Of a stretch of 64,000 nucleotides of DNA, positions 55,473-63,263 are shown piece after piece. Position 1 is the first letter of the stretch. Each line of letters starts with the position of its first letter. The notes under the pieces are model-generated. The model was not told where the DNA came from, searched no databases, and saw only the letters and a list, made by a program, of their open reading frames with translations. The stretch spans positions 248,001 to 312,000 of the forward strand of contig BAABWY010000001.1 of the NCBI GenBank assembly GCA_040367435.1, written 5' to 3'. The DNA is from Hyphomicrobiales bacterium 4NK60-0047b. GTDB lineage: Bacteria; Pseudomonadota; Alphaproteobacteria; Rhizobiales; HXMU1428-3. The position numbers were made by a program, and so were the translations under genes.

Positions 55473-55949
55473 ATCACCATTCGCATCCAAACAGAAGATT
55501 TCGACATAACAAAAGAAATCAATGCGCTAAAACAAGAGCGCAGCAAACAGGGCAAACAAGATATCGGTGCCATTGTCACCTTCACAGGCACTGTGCGCGA
55601 TATGGCAGGAACAACACCGATTAGCTCAATGTGTCTCGAACACTACCCAGGCATGACAGAAAAAGAACTCAGCGATATCGCTGAAGAAGCAAATGAGAGA
55701 TGGCCACTCTTAGGTACAACCATCATTCACCGCATCGGAGAGTTAGCGCCTGGCGATAATATAGTTCTCGTCATCACCCTCTCCTCCCATAGACACGCCG
55801 CCTTCGAAGCAGCTGATTTCCTTATGGACTTCCTAAAAAGCAAAGCCCCTTTCTGGAAAAAAGAACAACCTCTCGAAGGAGACGCCAATTGGGTGGATGC
55901 GCGAGACAGCGACAAGAAAGCGCTTTCTCGTTGGGAAAAACAAAACTAA
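55473..55949 (+). CDS. moaE: Molybdopterin synthase catalytic subunit, apparent ATC start
   Basis: 158 residues if translation begins at ATC 55473. From there the frame reads (I/M)TIRIQTEDFDITKEI and then DIGAIVTFTGTVRD, exactly the conserved N-terminus of MoaE. Later HYPGMTEKEL, IIHRIGELAPGD, RHAAFEAADFLMDFLKSKAPFWKKE with the catalytic lysines, and WVDARDSD. A GAAGGAG site lies 8 bases before the ATC. Upstream in frame to the TAA at 55443 there is no ATG, GTG or TTG; the first ATG (55593) would remove 40 conserved residues. Either ATC is a real rare start or the base is an error for ATG. With MoaD it inserts sulfur into precursor Z. Confidence 0.88.
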   Translation: MTIRIQTEDFDITKEINALKQERSKQGKQDIGAIVTFTGTVRDMAGTTPISSMCLEHYPGMTEKELSDIAEEANERWPLLGTTIIHRIGELAPGDNIVLVITLSSHRHAAFEAADFLMDFLKSKAPFWKKEQPLEGDANWVDARDSDKKALSRWEKQN

Positions 55950-56119
55950 GCCTGCTGAAAAAGAAATGATAATATTGCAAACTTTGCAGTTATAATAATT
56001 AGCATTCACCTCTAAACTTCATATTGTCCTGTTTTATTTATTTACATCTTAGGCAACATTAAACACCGGCCATTTAAAGAATGACATATGTAAAGACTGA
56101 CATATGAAAGGAAAGACAT

Positions 56120-57538
56120 ATGAAACGACGCGATTTTCTCATTACCGCAGGCGCTTCATTCTTTGCTGGCGGAGTTTCGAGTTTAGGTCTAAGCGCTATT
56201 GGCGCACCAATGCCCCAAGCGCCCAAAATTACAAATCTAAAACTCCAACACACAAATTTTTTGTTCCGAGAGCAAGCAACAAGAGGGCTGGTCAGCCTTT
56301 CACAAAACGCGCCGCCTCCTCTCATTTATGGCCTTCAAGGCCAACCAATGAAATTAAACGTGATCAATGGCCTTAATGAATATACCGCCATGCATTGGCA
56401 CGGCCTTCGAATACCCAATAAAATGGATGGCGTCCCTTACCTCACTCAACTCCCCATCGCAGGCGGTGAAACATTCAATTACGAATTCACCCCGCCAGAT
56501 GCAGGCACATATTGGTATCATCCTCACTGCATGACCATGACACAAATGGCAAGCGGGCTCACAGGCGTCATGGTCATAAAGGAAAAAATCGAGTGTGGAT
56601 TTGATAGCGAAGAAATCATCAACTTAAGAGATTTCCGGCTGAATAATTCGGATCAACTAAAACAGCCCTACACATTAAGAGGCGCTGCCCGCGCCGGTAC
56701 ATTCGGCAATGTAATGACAGCCAATTGGCTCAAATCCCCTGTTTACAATCACAAAACCGGCAGCCTTGTTCGCTTACGCTTAGCCAACACAGACACAACC
56801 CGCATTTACGCATTGTTCTTTACCAGTAATGATAGTCAAGCCATAACCGATGGGAAAGTCATAGCCTGGGACGGACACCCAACAGACCACCAAATAAAAA
56901 TGCCAACAGAACAAGTCCCCCTACTCTTAGGGCCGGGCCAAAGAACAGACATCGCCTGCAAAATGCCCGCTCATGAAGGCAAAGCTATAAACATCATCGC
57001 AAAAGTCAGAGCCAACAAAAAACTCATGGCAAGCTTGCTCTCAATTGGACAAGATCAAAAACGAAGTTTAAAAGAACTCAAACCTCTTCCCAAAAACCCT
57101 ATAGCTGAGCCTGACTTAAAAAACGCAAAAACCCACGAAATCATTTTCGGGTGGTCACCAGAAGGAACAGAGCCAAACAATGGGTTTTGCGGATCATTAG
57201 GCAAAACATTCTGGTCAATTAATCGTACCCCATGGCCTGGTGACAACAGTGAAAACACCAGCCCCGTAGCCACGCTAAAACTTGGCAACAGTTACATTTT
57301 AAGGTTACGCAATTCATCACCAAATCTACACCCCATCCACCTTCATGGGCTAGTCTTCAAACCACTCCGTTCAAACAAACGAAAAGTCCTGCCCAACTGG
57401 ACGGACACGTTCTTGCTTTTGAAAAATGAAGTGGTCGACATCGCCCTCGTTGCAGATAACCCCGGCGATTGGGCTTTCCATTGTCACGTCATCGAACACC
57501 AGAAAACCGGACTATCAGGATATATTCGTGTTATATAA
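56120..57538 (+). CDS. Tat-exported multicopper oxidase
   Basis: 472 residues. MKRRDFLITAGASF is a twin-arginine signal. Copper motifs are all present: HWHG (His92, His94), YWYHPH (His134, His136), LHPIHLHG near 400-410, and the terminal HCHVIEH (His454-Cys455-His456, His460). The type 1 axial position is Leu465 rather than Met, as in higher-potential laccases. No Met-rich CueO segment is visible. Such enzymes oxidise phenols, Cu(I) or other metals in the periplasm; the substrate is not shown. It is not clearly in an operon. Confidence 0.9.
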   Translation: MKRRDFLITAGASFFAGGVSSLGLSAIGAPMPQAPKITNLKLQHTNFLFREQATRGLVSLSQNAPPPLIYGLQGQPMKLNVINGLNEYTAMHWHGLRIPNKMDGVPYLTQLPIAGGETFNYEFTPPDAGTYWYHPHCMTMTQMASGLTGVMVIKEKIECGFDSEEIINLRDFRLNNSDQLKQPYTLRGAARAGTFGNVMTANWLKSPVYNHKTGSLVRLRLANTDTTRIYALFFTSNDSQAITDGKVIAWDGHPTDHQIKMPTEQVPLLLGPGQRTDIACKMPAHEGKAINIIAKVRANKKLMASLLSIGQDQKRSLKELKPLPKNPIAEPDLKNAKTHEIIFGWSPEGTEPNNGFCGSLGKTFWSINRTPWPGDNSENTSPVATLKLGNSYILRLRNSSPNLHPIHLHGLVFKPLRSNKRKVLPNWTDTFLLLKNEVVDIALVADNPGDWAFHCHVIEHQKTGLSGYIRVI

Positions 57539-57730
57539 AAGGTGTAGAGCTCTCTTTTTCGCGAGCAATCTTCACAGCCCCGTGAAAAGTGCTCACAAAA
57601 AACGCTATTTTCCACAACGACTATCAAACAACTTCACCTGCCCGTGAGGTGCTCTTTTATTCTCATAAGCGATAGATCATATTCAGCATCAACAAATGAT
57701 TATTCATCAGATGAATATTGGAGATCTATT

Positions 57731-57871
57731 ATGAAAAATTTTTACCCGTTATCAATCGTCTTTTTACTAACAGTCACGTTAATCACGAGCGCACTCGCAG
57801 CAACATCGCAAAACCGTGTGAGTGATGACTTATCTCACTACAATTCTCAGCAGCAATCATTTTTATTCTGA
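57731..57871 (+). CDS. Small secreted peptide, 46 aa
   Basis: The ATG at 57731 has GGAG seven bases upstream. Residues 1-23 are a clear signal peptide (MKNFYPLSIVFLLTVTLITS, then ALA). The mature part is only about 23 residues, polar and Gln/Ser-rich (ATSQNRVSDDLSHYNSQQQS, then FLF). No family is recognised. It lies between the multicopper oxidase and the AraC-type regulator and might act outside the cytoplasm. Confidence 0.5.
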   Translation: MKNFYPLSIVFLLTVTLITSALAATSQNRVSDDLSHYNSQQQSFLF

Positions 57872-58042
57872 TAATGAGCACAGCTATTTGCTCTCAAATA
57901 TCAAATGTAGAAAAAGCCGCTAAGATAATCATTTATAGTGATCCTTTTAAAGTTAAATATAGCATTTCCTATGAAGCTTTTTTTATGGTTTAACTCAACT
58001 TATCATTTTAAAAAAACATAGTGCAAAAAAGCGTAATTAGTC

Positions 58043-58873
58043 TTGATTATGGATCACCCTATAATGATCAAAGAAAAAAAAATTAAGCAATCATCAAAAA
58101 ATGTAACTTTACAACCGATTACTCAAGCAACAACCGCGACATTTACAAATTTATACATCCAAAACACATCTCTATTTTTCATCGAAAATGGAAGCAAACG
58201 CGTTCAAGATACAACTGGTAATGAATTAATTGGTCAAACCGGTGATGTTATTATTTTTCAACCAGATGCAATCGTGACAATGGAAAATCGAACATGGTCT
58301 GGGATTGACTACCGAGCCATAGGTGTAAGCTTCACTCAAGAAATGGTTGAAAAAATTTTTCCAAAAACACACCAAAATTCAAACCTCCATACAGTTCAAA
58401 TACTTTCACCATCAGACAATGAAAAACAACAGATATTAAATTCAATAAAAGAAAACTTGAGAAATATAGAATTACCCAAACCAGTATTAGAACACCGCCT
58501 TCTAGAGCCATTGATCTGGCTTAAAACAATGGGAGTTAAGCTCTCTTCATCACAAATCAATAGTCCTCTTGGAAAAGTTAGATCATTAATTGAAACAGAT
58601 CTCACTTACCCTTGGAGAGCAAATGAGATTGCAGAACATTTTGCAATGAGCGAAGCAACGATGCGCCGCTGGCTCGCGCAATCGGGAAATAGTTTTTCAA
58701 AAATTCTGATGAATACTCGACTCGAAAAAGGGTTAAATCTTTTACAAACAACAAAAATCCCTATCTCAGACATTGCTCTAGATTGTGGTTTCAAAACCCC
58801 TTCTCATTTTTCAGATACATTCAAAGGCCGGTTTGGAGTACAACCAAAATCCATTAGAGTATCAAAAGATTGA
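58043..58873 (+). CDS. AraC family transcriptional regulator
   Basis: 276 residues. The N-terminal half is a cupin-like sensor region (NELIGQTGDVIIFQPDAIVT). The C-terminal 100 residues hold two helix-turn-helix motifs: PWRANEIAEHFAMSEATMRR and ISDIALDCGFKTPSHFSDTF, with the conserved F(K/R)xRFGxxP ending FKGRFGVQPKSIR. The subgroup resembles YbcM/GadX-like regulators. Its stop is about 100 bases before the secreted PEBP gene, the likeliest target. The effector is unknown. Confidence 0.9.
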   Translation: MIMDHPIMIKEKKIKQSSKNVTLQPITQATTATFTNLYIQNTSLFFIENGSKRVQDTTGNELIGQTGDVIIFQPDAIVTMENRTWSGIDYRAIGVSFTQEMVEKIFPKTHQNSNLHTVQILSPSDNEKQQILNSIKENLRNIELPKPVLEHRLLEPLIWLKTMGVKLSSSQINSPLGKVRSLIETDLTYPWRANEIAEHFAMSEATMRRWLAQSGNSFSKILMNTRLEKGLNLLQTTKIPISDIALDCGFKTPSHFSDTFKGRFGVQPKSIRVSKD

Positions 58874-58971
58874 TCGAATCCCGACAAAAACTGCAAGTTG
58901 CCCGAAAGTTCAAACCTCCAAAATCTTCTATTGTATTCAAATTCAAAATATCAATTGAAAGGTTTACGAAG

Positions 58972-59520
58972 ATGTATTTGAAATATCTAACTCTGTGTAT
59001 GGTAGCCCTCATAACTTTATCTACATCCGCAACGGCAAAAGACTTCAAACTAAACAGTACAGACATTGCTGAAGGGGTGTCCTTAACATCAACTCATGTA
59101 TTTCAGGGGTTTGGGTGTAAAGGAAAAAACATCTCACCTCAGCTATCTTGGACAAACCCTCCAGCCGGTACCAAAAGTTTTGCAATAACCGTGTATGACC
59201 CTGATGCACCAACTGGCTCAGGCTGGTGGCATTGGAATGTTGTCAACATTCCAGCTTCAATTACATCATTACCAAAAGGAGCAACTGTCGAAAAAGGCTT
59301 ACCCAAACAAGCAATCCAACTCAGCAATGACTATGGCTCATCCAAATTTGGGGGCGCTTGTCCACCACCAGGTGAGGTCCACCGCTATATATTTTCTATC
59401 TATGCATTGGGAGTAGAAAAATTATCCTTACCAGAAAATGCATCTAATGCTCTTGCGGGCTTTATGATCCGAGCAAATTCACTTGGAAACGCAAAAATAA
59501 CAGCTATTTTTAAACGCTAA
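58972..59520 (+). CDS. Secreted YbhB/YbcL (PEBP/RKIP-like) family protein
   Basis: 182 residues from the ATG at 58972 (GAAAGG upstream). A signal peptide covers about 1-22 (YLTLCMVALITLSTSATA). The PEBP core follows: CKGKNISPQLSWTNPPAGTK, the ligand pocket motif YDPDAPTGSGWWHW, YGSSKFGGACPPPGEVHRY and IYALG. These proteins bind anionic ligands; in E. coli YbhB/YbcL have no settled function. The order AraC regulator then PEBP suggests local control. Confidence 0.9.
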   Translation: MYLKYLTLCMVALITLSTSATAKDFKLNSTDIAEGVSLTSTHVFQGFGCKGKNISPQLSWTNPPAGTKSFAITVYDPDAPTGSGWWHWNVVNIPASITSLPKGATVEKGLPKQAIQLSNDYGSSKFGGACPPPGEVHRYIFSIYALGVEKLSLPENASNALAGFMIRANSLGNAKITAIFKR

Positions 59521-59710
59521 GAACAATAGTCATAAATCTAAATTTGAAGGTCGTATTATAAAAGTACATAAAGTTAATACGATCTTCAATTCTTGGTAAA
59601 TCATATTAACACCTAACCTAAGACATGAATTTAAATTACTTCTCTATTTAGATAATCTCTCTAAAAAAACTTCTCCCTTCTTATAACAAAAAGCCCTTTG
59701 CTTTCAGTAA

Positions 59711-59737
59711 TTGACAATATACCAAATACAATATAGT
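59711..59737 (+). promoter_or_regulatory. Candidate sigma-70-type promoter of the ABM-MarR operon
   Basis: TTGACA (59711-59716) is a perfect -35 hexamer and TATAGT (59732-59737) a good -10, with a 15-base spacer that is shorter than ideal. The palindrome at 59734-59751 overlaps the -10 end. Confidence 0.5.
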
Positions 59738-59751
59738 TATCATGATAACTA
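59734..59751. promoter_or_regulatory. Perfect 18-bp palindrome, candidate MarR operator
   Basis: TAGTTATCA and TGATAACTA are exact inverses with no spacer. It overlaps the presumed -10 box of the promoter for the ABM-MarR-membrane peptide operon. MarR proteins typically bind palindromes of this size and repress their own operon, so the MarR encoded at 60073 is the natural candidate ligand-controlled repressor. Confidence 0.6.
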
Positions 59752-59774
59752 ATTATCAACGAAGGGTCTCAACT

Positions 59775-60068
59775 ATGTCAAAGCCATTATTCATTTTCGC
59801 GGAAATAAAACCAAAGCCAGAGCACTTTGATGAAGCAAAAAAAGCAATAATCGGAATTCTTAAACAAACTCGTGACGAAGAAGGATGTCGTTCATTTAAT
59901 TTATTTAACTCACCAGATCAAAGCACACTCTATCTATTTGAAGAGTGGGATGACCAAAACGCCCTCGACGAGCATTATGCGAAACCCTACACCGCTGAAG
60001 TTTTCAAAGCTTATGAAGATTGGTTAGCCGAACCACCACGCATACTGCCATTAGATAGTGTGAGATAA
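59775..60068 (+). CDS. ABM-type monooxygenase family protein
   Basis: 97 residues from the ATG at 59775, with GAAGGG upstream. A single ABM ferredoxin-like domain (KPLFIFAEIKPKPEHFDEAK ... GCRSFNLFNSPD ... LYLFEEWDDQNALDEH). Members such as YgiN oxidise quinols or polyketides, or bind small ligands; many have no known substrate. It is the first gene of a three-gene operon with a MarR regulator 4 bases downstream, so it probably deals with the compound the regulator senses. Confidence 0.88.
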   Translation: MSKPLFIFAEIKPKPEHFDEAKKAIIGILKQTRDEEGCRSFNLFNSPDQSTLYLFEEWDDQNALDEHYAKPYTAEVFKAYEDWLAEPPRILPLDSVR

Positions 60069-60072
60069 CATC

Positions 60073-60513
60073 ATGTTCTTTCTCAAGGAACTACCCACGG
60101 ATTCTATGGTTGAAGAGTATGTCTCAAAAACAGGTGTAGGCAACAGTGAGACAATAACTCAAGCCTTATCCATGATGCGTGAAGCCAGCCAACTAATTCG
60201 CCTTGTAGACGCTTACTTCAGCTCTCATAATCTTTCACAATTGAAATTCCTCATTCTTGTAGTAATAGATCGCGAACCAAATATTGAAAGTCTACGTCAA
60301 AGTGAAATCAATCGACGCCTAGATGTTTCCAAACCAGTACTAAACAGATCTGTAAGCTCATTACTAGAAACCGGATTATTAAAACGTATAGAAGATAAAG
60401 AAGATTTTCGAGCGTACAAGTTGGCACTAACAGAAAAAGGAAAAAAAACGCTCAATAAGATCATGCCTGAATATTTCAAAATTATTTCCAAATTTATGAA
60501 TAAACAGATATGA
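60073..60513 (+). CDS. MarR family transcriptional regulator
   Basis: 146 residues. Winged helix: SLRQSEINRRLDVSKPVLNR is the recognition region, followed by the wing LLKRIEDKEDFRAYKLALTEKG. Flanking helices should form the dimer. It begins 4 bases after the ABM gene and overlaps the next gene by 4 bases (ATGA), so all three are co-translated. The perfect palindrome over the operon promoter is its likely operator. Confidence 0.9.
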   Translation: MFFLKELPTDSMVEEYVSKTGVGNSETITQALSMMREASQLIRLVDAYFSSHNLSQLKFLILVVIDREPNIESLRQSEINRRLDVSKPVLNRSVSSLLETGLLKRIEDKEDFRAYKLALTEKGKKTLNKIMPEYFKIISKFMNKQI

Positions 60514-60725
60514 AAAAATTTCTAACCATTTTTTTCACTTGGCTATCAGTCTATTTTATTGTTACGGGAGCATTACTCAGCTTCAGATGGTCTGGCATAG
60601 AGATTATCTTGCCGCTTCAAACCTTAATTCTAACGGCTATTTTAGTACCAACTATCTTTTTTATCCTAGGGCCATTAGCTGAAAGAATTGCCCAACACCT
60701 ATCAGAAAAACGTCATATCAAATAG
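60510..60725 (+). CDS. Small two-helix membrane protein
   Basis: 71 residues with two membrane segments (about 5-25 FLTIFFTWLSVYFIVTGALL and 33-55 ILPLQTLILTAILVPTIFFI) and a basic C-terminus. Resembles the short DUF2798-type proteins, but I am not certain. Its start overlaps the MarR stop as ATGA. It may help in export or membrane response to the compound handled by the operon. Confidence 0.75.
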   Translation: MKKFLTIFFTWLSVYFIVTGALLSFRWSGIEIILPLQTLILTAILVPTIFFILGPLAERIAQHLSEKRHIK

Positions 60726-60791
60726 ACACAACCTATATTGAATGCAAAAGCAATCATTTTGCATTTAATATTTAGAGTTCTTTTTCAATCA

Positions 60792-61664
60792 TTAACTGCG
60801 CACCAGTGCCATATAATCATCAAGCAAATTCTTGCTGATCTCACCTGGTGTAAAACGATAGTCACCAATCTCTGAAACCGGTGTCACTTCTGCAGCAGAG
60901 CCAGTGATAAAACATTCTGAAAAATCAGCCATTTCTTCAGGTTTAATCTGTCGCTCGATCACTTCAATGCCTCGTTTCCGAGCTAAGTCCATTACCGTAC
61001 GCCGGGTAATACCATCCAGAAACACATCAGCTGTTGGCGTATGCAACACACCGTCTTTAATAAAGAACACATTCGCACCCGTTGCCTCAGCAACAAGTCC
61101 GCGCCAATCAAGCATCAACGCATCTGCATATCCTTCTTTTTCAGCTCTGTGTTTCTCAACTGTACAAATCATATAAAGACCAGCAGCTTTCGCCCGAGAA
61201 GGCGCCGTACGTGGGTCCGGGCGACAATAGTCAGCCATCCGTAAACGAATACCCTTCATCCGCTCAGCCGGGTCAAAATATGAACCCCACTCCCAAGCTG
61301 CGATTGCAAGGTTGATCTTATTATTTTGCGCAGCAACACCCATTTGCTCAGAACCCCGCCAAGCAATCGGGCGCATATACCCTTCAGTAAGATTCTGGAT
61401 TTCCATAACCTCCTTACAGGCCGCATCAATTTCAGCAACCGAGTAAGGAATTTCAAAATCTAGAATTTCAGCCGATTTCCGTAAACGTTCACTATGCTCA
61501 GTGAGTTTAAAAATTTTGCCACTATATATGCGCTGTCCTTCAAAGACAGAACTACCATAATGCAAACCATGACTAAGCACATGAATTTTAGCGTCAGCCC
61601 ATGGGACCATCTCACCATTAAACCAAATGTGACCTTCCAATTGATCAAACGCTAAATCTGCCAT
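60792..61664 (-). CDS. ilvE: Branched-chain amino acid aminotransferase
   Basis: 290 residues, fold-type IV PLP enzyme. GSSVFEGQRIYSG opens the typical N-domain; the Schiff-base lysine is Lys159 in PSRAKAAGLYMIC; Glu193-region LVAEATGANVFF and ITGSAAEVTPV bind the ring and phosphate. It makes leucine, isoleucine and valine from their keto acids. Together with cimA in this window it covers the ends of isoleucine synthesis. It is divergent from a MarR gene, as in many alphaproteobacteria. Confidence 0.94.
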   Translation of the reverse strand: MADLAFDQLEGHIWFNGEMVPWADAKIHVLSHGLHYGSSVFEGQRIYSGKIFKLTEHSERLRKSAEILDFEIPYSVAEIDAACKEVMEIQNLTEGYMRPIAWRGSEQMGVAAQNNKINLAIAAWEWGSYFDPAERMKGIRLRMADYCRPDPRTAPSRAKAAGLYMICTVEKHRAEKEGYADALMLDWRGLVAEATGANVFFIKDGVLHTPTADVFLDGITRRTVMDLARKRGIEVIERQIKPEEMADFSECFITGSAAEVTPVSEIGDYRFTPGEISKNLLDDYMALVRS

Positions 61665-61849
61665 CCGTCAGTTCCTTAAATTTAAAGAGCCACTCAAATT
61701 ATCCAAAATTTGGGGCCTTTTACGAAAATATAATTTCAATGAAAACAAAAACAATTACACGAAACACTTGCAAGATTTATCAATATGAGCAAAATATGTC
61801 AACATCACTGACATAAATTCAAATTGATAATTTAGAAATGCTATAACAG

Positions 61850-62416
61850 ATGCCTTCAAAAAACACAGAGCTAAGTGATCAAGCTAGAGAAATGAGCAGC
61901 AACAATACAGCTGAACCCAATCATACTATCAGCTTAAGAGAAGAAAATATGCTCACTTTAATTGAGTTATTCTTCTTTGCTTATCGCGACTTTACAGAAG
62001 AAGGCGACGAAATTCTGGACACCTTTGGCTTTGGCCGTGCTCATCACCGCGTTATTCATTTCGTACATCATTACCCTGGCCAGCGCGTAGCAGACCTGTT
62101 AGGCATTTTAAAAATTACCAAACAAAGTTTAGCCCGTGTTTTAAAACAATTAGTTGAGCAAGATTTTATTTGCCAAAAAGAAGGCAGCAAAGACCGTAGA
62201 GAAAGATTGCTCTACACGACAGAAAAAGGCAACAGGCTCGCAGAGCAATTAGCAGATCCACAAATTGAACGCTTTGAAAAAACAATGAGTACTTTTACAA
62301 AAACCGAACAACAAACAATTGAAAAATTTTTGTTTACCCTCATTCGTAAACACAATCGACAAGATGTAATTTCCCTAATGGCACAAAATGGCCATTTTCC
62401 AGCAGGAAAACCTTAG
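61850..62416 (+). CDS. MarR family transcriptional regulator
   Basis: 188 residues. After a polar N-terminal extension (1-30), the winged helix domain shows HHRVIHFVHHYPGQRVADLL, KITKQSLARVLKQLVEQDFI and the wing SKDRRERLLYTTEKG with the conserved DRR. It is divergent from ilvE and followed by a response regulator about 120 bases on. The regulated gene and ligand are unknown. Confidence 0.9.
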   Translation: MPSKNTELSDQAREMSSNNTAEPNHTISLREENMLTLIELFFFAYRDFTEEGDEILDTFGFGRAHHRVIHFVHHYPGQRVADLLGILKITKQSLARVLKQLVEQDFICQKEGSKDRRERLLYTTEKGNRLAEQLADPQIERFEKTMSTFTKTEQQTIEKFLFTLIRKHNRQDVISLMAQNGHFPAGKP

Positions 62417-62535
62417 ACTGTAAAAACATAAAAGAGCTGACAACAGATTAAATTACGTCCAATATCTCAACCATCTAAGCCAATATTTTAATATGAAAAT
62501 CCCGAATATTAAATGAAAGAGAGTGAGTAAGCCAA

Positions 62536-63222
62536 ATGCATAGCTTAACAGAAGACACCCCTCACATTCTTCTCGTTGATGATGACGAACGCATCAGAGA
62601 GCTTCTATGTCGATATCTACGCAAAGAAAATATGCGGGTAACCACTGCTCATGATGCAGCCGCAGCACGGCATAATCTCGAAGGCTTATATTTTGACCTT
62701 CTTATTCTTGATGTCATGATGCCAGGCGAATCTGGTCTCGAATTAGCACGTGACCTTAAATCAAAAATGGAAGTTCCCATTATTATGCTCACTGCAAAGG
62801 CTGAGGCAGAAAACCGCATTGAAGGTTTGGAAATAGGCGTCGATGATTATATGCCCAAACCATTTGAACCACGTGAACTCATGTTACGCATTCAAAATAT
62901 TTTGAAACGGCGTGCACAAAAGGTGACACAAAAAGAAATACACATGGGGCAATATACCTTTCACATTGAAAGAGGTGAACTTCAAAGAGATAACACTTCA
63001 ATCAAACTAACCGAACGCGAAAGAGATTTAATGCGGCTTTTTGCCAATAGAGCTGGCACACCAATCCCCCGTCACGAATTGGCAAGTGAAGAAGCCGGCG
63101 GCAATGAACGTGCAGTTGATGTACAAATTAACCGCCTTCGGCGCAAAATAGAGACAGACCCAGCTAATCCGGTTTATTTACAAACGGTCCGTGGTAAAGG
63201 CTACATTCTACATACCGACTAA
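62536..63222 (+). CDS. OmpR-family response regulator
   Basis: 228 residues. The receiver domain carries the acidic cluster Asp15-Asp16-Asp17 (LLVDDDE), phosphoacceptor Asp59 in LLILDVMMPG, Thr in MLTAKAE and Lys in MPKPFEP. The C-terminal winged helix domain contains LTERERDLMRLFANRAG and the DNA-binding RAVDVQINRLRRKIE. Start has GAGAGTGAG upstream. A sensor kinase gene follows, so this is a two-component system whose signal is not known. Confidence 0.93.
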   Translation: MHSLTEDTPHILLVDDDERIRELLCRYLRKENMRVTTAHDAAAARHNLEGLYFDLLILDVMMPGESGLELARDLKSKMEVPIIMLTAKAEAENRIEGLEIGVDDYMPKPFEPRELMLRIQNILKRRAQKVTQKEIHMGQYTFHIERGELQRDNTSIKLTERERDLMRLFANRAGTPIPRHELASEEAGGNERAVDVQINRLRRKIETDPANPVYLQTVRGKGYILHTD

Positions 63223-63263
63223 ACAAAACCGTTTTAAACAAGCCCACTCGAGAGGTTAAATTT

